From Gonium pectorale (lineage: Eukaryota > Chlorophyta > Chlorophyceae > Chlamydomonadales > Volvocaceae): 64,000 bases of DNA. Location: positions 885,137 through 949,136 of the forward strand of contig LSYV01000018.1 of the NCBI GenBank assembly GCA_001584585.1, written 5' to 3'. Numbering within the stretch: the first letter of the stretch is position 1; every line of letters begins with the position of its first letter. Below the pieces are notes generated by a model, which did no database searches, was not told the origin of the DNA, and saw only the letters and a list, made by a program, of their open reading frames with translations. The position numbers were made by a program, and so were the translations under genes. Of this stretch, positions 36,880 to 47,297 are shown piece by piece.

Positions 36880-38999
36880 GGCTCAGGGCCAGCTGAGCGA
36901 GGTTGAGAGGCCAGTGCACGGGGATGGGCACTACGCTGGTAGCGCGGGGCCAGGGCCTGTGAGCTCTGACTGTTGCAGGCAGTGCTGCCTGTGGCGGCTG
37001 CAGGCCGACGGCGACGGGGCGCGATGCTTGCTGCATGAGGCGGCCGCCCCGCCGGTCTGTGTAGAAACCACGGACGTTCCGAGAGCGGAAATGGGCGGCG
37101 TGGAAAGCGGTGCTCTGGGCGTGTGGCAGCAGCAGGAGCGCAGCAGTAGGAGCGGCAACCAGGTCCTCACGGAGGGGGGGTCTGCATGGCACCTAATGAA
37201 CCAGTACAGTGCAGGGCACGTTGCTCTCATGGGATAGCCTAAATGATCATGCCGAGTCACCGCTGAGGGAACTCAGACACTGGCTATTTGGTGTTTTGCA
37301 CGGCCCCTGTTGGCGATCGGGCGCCCGCCTGGTGGCATAGGTCTCCCTGGAGGCAGACCTCGCGGTCGGCCGGAGGGATGCTGAGCCGGCGGGATGCTGA
37401 TATGCCGGTGGCTCGGAGGGAGACTGCCCCGCTGCTCCAGGGTGTTCTGGTGCATGCGCGCGTTGGGGAGGGCCACGCGCGAGAGATGGGGCGGCTGCGT
37501 TTGCGTTGCTCCTCGTGTGGCTCTCCCCGGCAGTGCACATTAGTTCAGGCGCAGTGCAAAGCGCGTTCTGGACCCAACAACTCGGTAGGACGCAGTACCC
37601 CGTGTTCACAATCAAGGGCGTATGGTGCCTTGCGTCCGTGACCCGGTCACATAGGTGCACCGTCTGATGCGTGCATTGGTTACACTGGGCGGTGGCCTTT
37701 GTGTGCTTGACCTTGGGAGAGAGCGCAGGCTTGGCCCAGTGCCTAGGTGATTGATGCGGGGCGCACAAGCAGGCGCCCCGCGGGTCGTGCGCGCGGCAGC
37801 AGCCCTTGGGATCTGCAGGCCCTCGGCGGAAAACGACTGAGAGGAGAGGAGAGTGTGAGCGCAAGGTTGCTCGCCCGACGCAGATTGGACCGCACTTTGT
37901 CTTGCTGTCCTGCCCTTCAATTACCGCAGAAGGGCGGATGGTAACTGCGGCTAGGGTCGTGACGGTTCGTGGGCCATGGGAGGAACTGGGGCCATGCGCT
38001 GGCCGTGGCCGCTGCGCACCACATGCGCAAGCGTGACCGCCGGCTGCTACGGGGCCCGGCCCGAAGAAGTTCGGATGCACTTCCCTATTCGCTTGCATCC
38101 CTACAGAAATGGGCAGGGCTTTGGTGCTTCCCTTCACTGGGAGGGCCGTTTAGTCCTTCCCGTGTTTTAACCTTCCATGTCTCCTGTACTCCGCAGAGGC
38201 ATCCTACATCACACGCCCGCATCTGTACACGCTCACGTCCATCGATCCCTGCCACGCAAGGAGGTGGCTCGTGCTCCGCAAGTGGCTCGTGCTCCGCAAT
38301 TCAACTTACAGGGCTACAGCATGAAGACCATACCAGTATGGAGCGGTGGAGCCCCAGAATGCGTACCGCAATCACCTTGGTACCCCTTCTCCGACGGCGA
38401 CCGGTAAGAGGACCTCCCTGCACCCTCCTCTGCTGCTGTCGCCTGTTGTGATCTTGGGTGAATTGTTAAGGCGCCGGGCGCCAGTAGGAACGTGAAGGAA
38501 GCGCCAAACCTGCGCCTTCAACCGCTTTCACCCAGGGTGCCCGTGGTACATACGGAAGCAAGCCCGTTATCGCATACATCACTTGTGCGTTCGGTCCGGG
38601 AGAAACGCTCTTTGGACGTGTGCCCTCCGTATCACTCGCAGGCTCTGTCCTGAAACTTTGTAACCAGCCGTACTGTAACCAGCCACCCAGCAGTACAACA
38701 ACCGCCCGTCGACCGCGATTAACCTACGATGCACTTAACCTACGATGTACCTCAGCATGAAAGCGCTTAGAAAAGCGCTTCAAGTGCAGTGCATTTAGCG
38801 TAAGGTCTTGTTGGAAGGGCGCAAGCGCTCTCCCTTGCCAACAGTACATAAAGGATAGTATTACTTAATGTAGTGAATCTAAAATATAGCCCGTTGTTCC
38901 CTCTTGTCAATATTGTCGGCTTCTGCAGCTTTCGGCCAGAACCGGGCGCATCCTATTTGTCTCATCGTTATACATAGCAAGGGAGGACGGTATGCAGCA
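36880..38999. other. Intergenic, with one unassigned exon-like segment near 38200-38404
   Basis: This stretch contains the 3' UTR of the GT47 gene and the 5' flank of the MYB gene. A frame ending at 38404 reads YSMKTIPVWSGGAPECV and SPWYPFSDGDR before a GTAAGA donor, which looks exon-like, but no partner exons were found. An 18-bp unit (GTGGCTCGTGCTCCGCAA) is duplicated head to tail at about 38265-38300, and TGTAACCAGCC occurs twice near 38655-38690. Palindromic AAGCGCTT motifs lie at 38762-38784 in the MYB promoter region. Confidence 0.4.
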
Positions 39000-41900
39000 A
39001 TGGACATGCCGGTCGCCAGTACTTCGGGCGCCGAAGGCCCTTCCCTATCTGATGACCACTCCTGCGAAGTTGTAAAGCATGCGCGAACGTCCCGCAGCAA
39101 GCGAATGCCGAGCTCAGAAGCGCTTGGCGGCACACACAGGCCTCAGAAGGCTGCACATCGGCCTGCATGGACGTCTGATGAAGAAGCCACGCTTGCCTTT
39201 CGCCACTCACAAATTGGTAACAGGTGAGTCAAGAGATTCTCCAATTGGGCCTGGCGGGGCCAGGCATTGACATCTATCCCGCAATACTGCTGCTCCGCAG
39301 GTGGGCTGCAATTGCTCGATTCCTTCCAGGGCGCACAGGTGGGTGCAGACGGTTGGGCCAGCCTAACGCGCTATGTATGATCGTACCCCCTCTCCCCCTT
39401 ACCGCACCCGCGGCCCGCTCCCCTACTTGCACCTTCATACGACCCTCTCTCCTGCCCACGCGCAGAGAACGATGTGAAGAACATGTGGCACAGCACCTCC
39501 CGGGCTAAGAGCTGTCGCCGAGGCACGCTGCTGTACAACTACAACCGCGCTGTGCGAACATGCATTGAGGACGCGGCCGCCCGTCGAGCGGCGTTTCAGC
39601 GCGCAGCGCAGCTTTGCAGTGCAGAGGCCCGCGGCTCTGGGCCTCGCTCTGCGCCGCAGCCCCACTCGACAGCGCTTGAACTGCAGCCACCCGAGGACCA
39701 GGAGCAGCGGCACGCTCGGGAGCAGAAGCTTCAGTTGCAGCAGGCAAGCCAGCAGCGGCGGCTGAACCAGTTGTTGCTGGCGGCAGCGGAGGCGCGGGAG
39801 ACCGGGGCGGACGAGCTGGCAGGTACGACTGATGGCGTCGGAGAAGGGGGGACTCGGGACGAGTACGCGTCCGTCGACAGCAGGTGCCGCCACGGCGCTG
39901 CGAGGCTCAGGGAATGAAACACGCAGCCGAGGTTCGCGGTTGGGACGGGGGCCGGTCAGGGCGTGTCCGCAGGCGCCCAATGCCACGAATACTGCATGAC
40001 GGCGGGAAGCGTCTACGGCCCGCGTCCCGAGGGCCGGTGGGGAACTGACGGGTGGGGTGTTGGACACTCCCCGTTCTCTGCATGAGACCGACCTCGGCGC
40101 ACCTCCCATACCTCCGGCACTGGCCCTCAGGCCCTGCAGTCGAACGGCAGAGCTCGGGGGCGTCCTATCCGTCGATCCCCCCGCACGTCCTGTACGACAG
40201 CGGCACCAGCGCGGGGATTGGCGAGGCCGCGGAGCCGCCGGCACTCGGCCGCCCGGGCGCCTGGACGGGGGAGTGCTCGCGGAGCGCCCTTAATATCGCG
40301 GCAGCAGTGGTCGCGGCCGCCGCGGCGCCAGCGTCCCAGCCCGAGCTCGGCCCAGCGCTCGAATCGCACGCCCCTTTTGTCAGAAGCGCCGGGGCGGGCG
40401 CGCCGGCACGCGAGTACAGCAGCCGGCGCGGACATATCAGCTCCACGGGGCTGGGGCTCGGCCAGCCGCAGTCACAACCACAGTCACAGCCGCAGCCCCG
40501 GTCTCTAGACCAATCGCTAGTGATGCAGGACTGCTGCCCCCACCGCTCGCTGAGCAGACCCTCGGGTCGCGCCATGGACTTCCTGCCCGTTGGCGCCCGC
40601 GGCTCGGCCCACATTAGGGACGAGCACGCAGTGGCGGCGGCCTCCACCTTTGGCGGCCACCCTGGCGTGTCCGCTTTGGCGGCTGTGACGGCAGTGACGG
40701 GGCCCGGAGCCTCGGCTGCAGCGATTTGTGCGGCTGCGGAGCCGCCGCCGCTGCCGCCGCACCCGCTGCTGCAGCATCCCACCATGCGAAGCAGCTGTGT
40801 GGCGCGACTGGCACAGCTGGTGCTGTCTCAGGGCGTGGAGCTCGACATCGAGGCGGAGGGGCGTGCCGGCGTCGACAGCAGCGGCGACGCTGACATGGGC
40901 ATGGCGGACACGGGTGGTGCAGGCGCCGCCGAGGCCGTGGCTGAGGCGGAGCCGAGCTCCCTCGACACATGGGCTGCACTGTCCTTGGCGGGCGGCCGTA
41001 ACGTGTCGCATCGGCCGCAGGCCTCTGACGGCAGGATTGGCGGCATGGATGGCGACGCCGACGGCAGCGGCGTGATGCTTGGCAGGCGGGGCCCCTGCTT
41101 TCTGTCGTTTGGCGCCGACTTGCAACGGTCGCAATTGCGGGAGGGACCGCGGAGCCACAGGGTAGGGCGGACGACGGGGCCGGGCGGGTTGGGAAGAGGG
41201 TGCGGGGCCGGGGGCCGGGCGCTGGAGGGGCTAGCCGGCTGCGGAAACGGCCAACTTTGTCGAGCTCGTGCGTGGCAGATGAATTTGTGTATGTATGCCA
41301 ACCCGTGATTCCTATGTGACGATTGCGGTGGAAGGGCGGCCAGGGCAGCGGCTTGGGGAAAAAGCGGGTGGGGTGTTATCGAATGCGCAGAGGGCGCGGT
41401 TGGCTTGGCCTGTCGCACAGGAACCAGTGCCCTGCGTCAGTTCGGTGTCCGGCGTTGCACCTTCATCCTGTCGCGCAGCAGCTGAACTCGGGATGACGAA
41501 CTTCAATGCGCTTGCCGCCATGCCCCCCGACAGCTCCTGGCATCGGCCGACAACATACCCGTTGTCGCCAGCCTCTTCCCCGCCGTTGCGCAACTCAGCC
41601 CCGGCGGCGACGCCCGAACCACAAACGAGCCGCTCAGCCGCAGCGGCGGCTCCGGCGGCGGCGCCCGGCGGCGGTTGGAGGGAGCGCTGCGGCGCGCTGG
41701 GGCGGCGGGGGTTGCGCAGCGCGTGCCCGACTGGAGGCTTGTACCGGCGGACTCGGGCGGCGGCTGTGGTGGCGGTGGCGGCGGTCTCCTTGACGCGTTC
41801 GCTTCCAGGGAGCTCGACGCCATCCTGGACCGGACTCTGGCTCCCCCGGGTTCCAACGACCTGCTGGGAGCCCAGATGGACCTGCTTCGAGGCGCTTGCG

Positions 41901-42648
41901 GAGGTAGGTCGGTGCGTCGGTGGGACGGGTGGCCGGGCCGTCGAGGGAAGGGCCTTCGCGGCGGCGGAGGACGTCGTGCTACGGCTCAATGCGAACGAGG
42001 CAGGCTTGCGGGGCATGCCGACCTTAGCAGGGAGTGCGGGAGAAGGCCCAATGGCAGCGGGGCGTACGCGAAAACCGCATCACAGGGTAGGAGCAGTCAG
42101 TCGACTGCATAAGCAGCCATTCCGGCGTTCCGCCAGCAATCAAGCGCTTCCTCAATGCTGCTGCTGCTTCACCTTCTACTCTTGTTGCTGCTGCAGTTGT
42201 AGGAAATTACGCCAAGGAGTATGCGTCCAGTGCAAGCCAGCGGCAACTCTTCAGAAACACCAGCGGCCCCGCCGCCGGCGGCGCACTGCACGCCGGACTG
42301 GGCGTGGGCCTGGGCCTGGGCGGCCACGGTGCGGCCGCATCCCCGCAGCAGCGTACACCGCTTCTCCTCCTGGATACCTGCTTCACCACCGCCAGCGGCA
42401 GCAGCGGCTGCAGCGTCAAGGCAATCGCCGGCCAGGCTGGCCCACCCCTGCGCCAGGCGGGCTGCAACCTCCCCGGCGCGGCCGCGCGCGCGGAGCTCTC
42501 GTCTCGTACTTCTGGCAGCTACCAGGCCGCCACCGCCGCCACTGCGGCAGCCATCGGCATGAGCTCCCTGTGGCTACCTGCCCTCACAGACGCGGCGGTC
42601 GTAATGGGTATGGATGAAAATGACTTGCTGTCGTTCGGCGGCAGGTAA
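39000..42648 (+). CDS. MYB-domain protein with a single R3-like repeat and long low-complexity region
   Basis: Six exons keep phase: 39000-39223, 39301-39338, 39466-39822, 40131-41161, 41534-41903, 42197-42648; 823 aa from ATG 39000 (the frame is open to an in-frame ATG at 38904). Exons 1-3 assemble one MYB repeat at about residues 55-105: PAWTSDEEATLAFRHSQIGNRW, then AAIARFLPGRTENDVKNMWHS. The three regularly spaced Trp and the recognition-helix pattern GRTxNxVKNxW are those of plant R2R3-MYB repeat 3, so DNA binding in the nucleus is likely. No R2 repeat is seen upstream, making this a one-repeat or truncated form. A Gln-rich helix (KLQLQQASQQRRLNQLLL) follows, then about 600 residues rich in Ala, Gly, Ser, Pro and His, with the short ordered segment ELDAILDRTLAPPGSNDLLG near the C-terminus. 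Target genes are unknown. The exon 5 start at 41534 was chosen by phase and frame. Confidence 0.85.
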
Positions 42649-42927
42649 AATTCGGTTATGTTGAAGCGGTTGGGAGAAGGATCCTTAGTGCGTGTCAGGA
42701 GAACCGAGGTCATGTGGCGACAGCTGCAGGCGCGCTGGGCGCCGATGGTTGTGTAGGGATTCAGGTGTATACGCTCAGAGGCAACGACAAGTAGGAGTGA
42801 CTGCGCGTAGATGTTTGCCCCAGGGCTCCATTTGTTCACGGCGTTCAGCGCACCAGGGTACCCTTGGCGCCATGGCGCTCCATGGTCACCCTGGATGTCC
42901 GACCGTGCATTTTTATCCATTGTTGCC

Positions 42928-43435
42928 CCTTCATGTCCCTTCATGTCCCTGCACGGCGGGGCCGNNNNNNNNNNNNNNNNNNNNNNNNNNNNNNNNNNNN
43001 NNNNNNNNNNNNNNNNNNNNNNNNNNNNNNNNNNNNNNNNNNNNNNNNNNNNNNNNNNNNNNNNNNNNNNNNNNNNNNNNNNNNNNNNNNNNNNNNNNNN
43101 NNNNNNNNNNNNNNNNNNNNNNNNNNNNNNNNNNNNNNNNNNNNNNNNNNNNNNNNNNNNNNNNNNNNNNNNNNNNNNNNNNNNNNNNNNNNNNNNNNNN
43201 NNNNNNNNNNNNNNNNNNNNNNNNNNNNNNNNNNNNNNNNNNNNNNNNNNNNNNNNNNNNNNNNNNNNNNNNNNNNNNNNNNNNNNNNNNNNNNNNNNNN
43301 NNNNNNNNNNNNNNNNNNNNNNNNNNNNNNNNNNNNNNNNNNNNNNNNNNNNNNNNNNNNNNNNNNNNNNNNNNNNNNNNNNNNNNNNNNNNNNNNNNNN
43401 NNNNNNNNNNNNNNNNNNAAGGGGTGATGTCCCTG
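42928..43435. repeat. Short tandem repeat flanking an assembly gap
   Basis: Just left of the gap, CCTTCATGTCC is repeated head to tail and runs into CTGCACGG; just right of it, GATGTCCCTGCATG continues the same ATGTCCCT motif. The gap therefore probably sits in a minisatellite of about 11-bp units that could not be assembled. Confidence 0.6.
42965..43418. other. Assembly gap (454 N)
   Basis: An unbroken run of N inside a region of short tandem repeats. Frames crossing it are not real. Confidence 1.
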
Positions 43436-46400
43436 CATGTTGGTTCGGCGGCGACCACCACCGTAGCCCCCGATGCGGCCCAGAATTCTCTCTGGGGTGA
43501 CCCTATGCAATACCGTGCTGGGGTGCGCCTAGTCTGGTCCTACGTGCATCGCATGTGGGCTGGTGCATGTCTCCCGGCCCCCCGCCCGTTGTGTGCACGC
43601 AGCCTGCAGTCGGGGCTCCACTGCCTTTGCTGTGACGCTCTCGGCTGTGGTGCGTCAGGGGGCGGCCGTCTTGCAGCGCACGACAGTGTGCCAGACCCCC
43701 CGGCACGGTCGTCCGTGTCTTGGGTATGTGAGCGCACGCGTGTGGACGGCACGCTAGGGGGCTTTCCGTGCTACGCACCGCTGGAATGGGCTTGGGTGCG
43801 GCTGCTGGTGCGTAGCGGGTGCTTGCCATGGCGGTCTTTCTGGCGGTCCTGTGCATGGGTGGGTGGGTGGGTGGGTGGGTGGGTGGGGCGCCAGGCGCAG
43901 GATTGTGGGTCAGCGGTAACGATCTACGTCGGCCGCGTTGCGTCGCCACCGACTGTGGCCTGGAAGTCACCTCGTTGCCCAGGTGCGGAAGCCCGCTGGT
44001 GCGGCTCTTTGGTAGCGCTTTGGTTCGACCTGACCAGGCTGCAAGGAGGTTTAAAATAAAGCAGAAGAGGCAGGCCAAGGCCATGGCGTTCCATGGTGTT
44101 TCACTGGACCCCTGCGGGCGCCTGTTGCGTGATTGATGCGTCCAGTAGTTTGGCCCGGGCCTGGTCCTGCCGCGCACGAGGGTCACAGACGCAGCGCACA
44201 GCGGTGCAGCGGCTCCGTGATGGCTGTTCTGAGCGGCCAGGCCAGGCCCGCGCTGTGCCCCGCGCCGGCGTGCCTGAATCAAAACTTTGAACGGTCAATC
44301 CCGGCTGATCATAATTATGTGTGGTGGCGGTATGTGACGCCTAATGATGTGTCCAGTGAGCTGCATGGATTGTGCTCACTTTGGGGTGGAGCTGGGTGTG
44401 AGGGCTGTTGGGCACAGACGTGGCAGGAGCGCGCGGCCTGCTGTGGGGGCGTTGAAGGTGCGAAAGTCGTGGACTTGCGGCGGAAGGCAAGATGTGTGAA
44501 TCCTGTACCCGTCATTGAATGTAGGGTCATCGGTGTTAGTAGCTGGCGTGGGCGCTCTGGGCATTAGTTGCACGGAGCAGGCGCCCCCAGACGGCGCAGG
44601 AAAACGGGGCAAGGGCTCGTTCATGCATATGGCCGCAACCCTCATCGTGGGGACGCCAACAGCGTGCGGTTTGTCATGGTCTGGCGGCCCTATTTTGGGC
44701 TCCTTCCTGATGGAAAGCAAGGCGATCTTGTCCTCATTCATCCAAGATGACTCGTATCCTTGCAGAAGTGCTCTTTCCCGGTACCCTGGTTTGCTGTCTT
44801 TGAAGCGCGATATCCACCGGTATGCGGTTGTCGCTACAGGTCTTGTTTGGGCCGGCACGCTTGTTTGGGGCGGCCATGTCGCCCAGGGCTGCTCCGCACA
44901 TGACACGCAGTGCCTTTCCCTGTTATAGGAGAGACCAAGCAATGTATAGCTAAATATGGATGTTGAGTTGGCATACTGAAGAAGAAGTGGAGGTGCTGGC
45001 CACGCAAGATCGCGGCGCACCGGTGCGTCCTGGTGCGTCGCCTGTGCGTCGGAATGGGTTGGAGTGCCAACCTCTTGCTCCTGGCCGGCGTGCCTATGCT
45101 GGAGTGACAAGCGCACGCCTCCCGGATCCGCACCTTACCGTGTCGTGGGCGCGACTGGGCGGACAGTTGATGGGTGGGCGAGCGATGTACGACGTATATC
45201 GGCATGCGGAGATGTGGAGGATTGACTGTGTGGCGTTGGCGTGTGGCGATGTCCAGCAGGCGGCGTGCTAGGTGACTGTGATTCGGTTGCATAGGTTTTG
45301 AGCTGAATCTGGCACACAGTCTTGCCGTAGATTTGAAACGTCTGCGAAGCGGGAGGAATTTATGCGTTGTGTGGTTCACAAGTATCGGTACGTTTATTAC
45401 CACAGTAGCGGTCTGGCCGTGACGCGTCGTGCTTGCCGTACTATCCTAGTCCGTCACTTCCGTGCATGTTCCATGGACTATACGTCCCCAATGTGTTTGG
45501 CAGGTCGCTACTGTTGGCGATTTTGCCACGGCCGCACAACAATATGCATATGATGTCCTTGAGTGTGGGACGTGAGGAACAGGCATCGCCAAAGCCGATG
45601 CCTTGAGAGGCTGGTACTTAATTGTTCAAGTCTCCATTCGTGTATGCCGTTGAGGCTGGTACACACTTGGACATTTGTGCTTGGTAACTTGTATTCCCTT
45701 CCCCCCGTCGTCTTGGCGCGTTTTTTGCCCACTTGCTTCCATCTTAGTCAGCCCGTTGCGTTTTTGGTTGTAGTGCACGCGCAACTGGCCCCGTGTGGTG
45801 GGCCCTGTGCGATGGGTGAACCACGGTGAACCCACGCGGACCTCGCCTGCTTGCGGTTTGAAGGTTTACAGCAATAATAAAAAGCCGAACACCACTGATA
45901 CGGTAGTCAAGCGGAGGCGAAACGGAGTGTTTCACACGGCTCTCCGTGAACGAAGTTACTGGGTCGGCATGGCCCTTGTGAGTGGAGCGGCCCATGCATC
46001 CCCAGTGGGAGGCGGGAGTTGAGCTGTGTTGGCGCTACATTAAACTGTTGGGTGATGCTGTGCATATATATCTGTGATAGTGGAACCTAATCCGCACCAG
46101 ACGCCCATGCGCTTTCGGCTGGGCTTCAGGGAGGCATAAGCCCTACGTCCCTATTGGCGATTCCTTTTGGCTTCGTGTGTGTATCCTAACCTGTAACCAC
46201 AGAACGCGTAGGAACGAGGGTGATGGCGCCTCCCCTGGCTGCCCAAGCCCTCAAGTGCAGGCGACGCAGAGGTGTGGCGACAGCCGATGGTCGCCAAGCA
46301 TGTCAGGTGCTTCGGTTGCGTGCGTTGGCTGCGGGCACAGATGGTATGCAGCATACGGCTCGACTGGCTCGGAAGCTCTGGCTCGGGCGCTTTGCAGCCG

Positions 46401-47297
46401 CCTCCCCCGTCGTCACTCCGTACACGGTATCGGTGCTGCGGGTCCTGCCTCGGCTGGCCCGCGGCGACGGCTGGGTGAGCGCATCAAAGCCTTGAGAGGC
46501 ATCGGAGGCACTTCGGATCCAAAGCGCGGTGCATCGTTGCCAGCGCGTGCATATGCACCGCAACGGGCTTACCTATTCTCGTGGGTTCCATGTAACCCTG
46601 CCGTACACCCAAAACGAGACTTCCCACTTGGCAGCTGAGCGTGCGACTGTGAAAGCGGGCATTGGCCTCTTACGCCTCGCTCACTGTACTGTCAGCAGCG
46701 GTGCGACCCCGTGCAAGCTCCCGTCTACGGTCGGCTTTGAGCAGGCGTGGCAACCAGACCAGTGGGCCTGCTCGTTCTGAGCGCCAGTCCCCTCGCGCAT
46801 CCCGCGTCCGCGTCCTGCCGAACTGCTGCGGCTCCACCTGCACCCGCGTACGTGGCCCCGCATGCGGCACCACCTGCCAGCCCGTGCGTTGGCGCGGGGG
46901 GGGGGGCGCCTGGCGGCGCCCCAGACCCCATGCTGGATCCATACAAACCAGGTCACGTGGCCCGGCTTCCTGCCCCCACCCTGCTTCGCAATTGCCAGGG
47001 CAAGGAAAAGGGGGTCTGCACGCAGTGGGCGACTACCCTGACTCCCCACGAAACATGTCTGAAGACGTGACGTGGGAGACCTGTAAGCCAGCAACATGCC
47101 TGCCTGCCCGCCACGCAGTAAGCACGCCTGCCGGCTAACGCCTCGAGCCTAACGAGCCTCACCGCCGCAGCTACGGCTGCACTCCCGACAACCCGCCCTG
47201 CTGGGTTCCGCCCCGCCCATGTCGTGGCGGCCACCTTCCGCCCCGCCGGCCCAGGTACCGGCTCAGGCACTCGGTACCCGCAGAGGCGGCAGCACTC
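43436..47297. other. Intergenic: no convincing gene between the gap and the WDR76-type gene
   Basis: Frames on both strands are open in places (for example 43503-44282 on minus) but carry no family motif, and their composition follows the GC bias. A frame near 46800-46870 is Cys-rich (NCCGSTCTRV, ACGTTCQPV) yet lacks supported splice partners. A pure G run of eleven occurs near 46897. The last few hundred bases should be the 3' UTR of the leftward WD40 gene. Confidence 0.4.
43857..43888. repeat. (GGGT)n simple repeat
   Basis: At least seven head-to-tail GGGT units, followed by GGGGCG. Four or more G3 runs with single-base loops are the textbook pattern for an intramolecular G-quadruplex. Confidence 0.9.

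Noticed and set aside
40052..41308. Whole 418-codon plus frame as a separate gene
   Set aside because: Only 40131-41161 is used; it is exon 4 of the MYB gene, with acceptor and donor in agreeing phase.
42692..44059. Long open frames through 42.7-44.1 kb
   Set aside because: Most of their length is the 454-N gap; the remaining codons show no family pattern.
43503..44282. 259-codon minus frame
   Set aside because: Thr/Pro/His/Arg-rich with no motif; includes the antisense of the GGGT repeat.
46798..47130. Cys-rich plus frame (NCCGSTCTRV...)
   Set aside because: No supported splice partners or family pattern; Cys content follows TGC/TGT bias.
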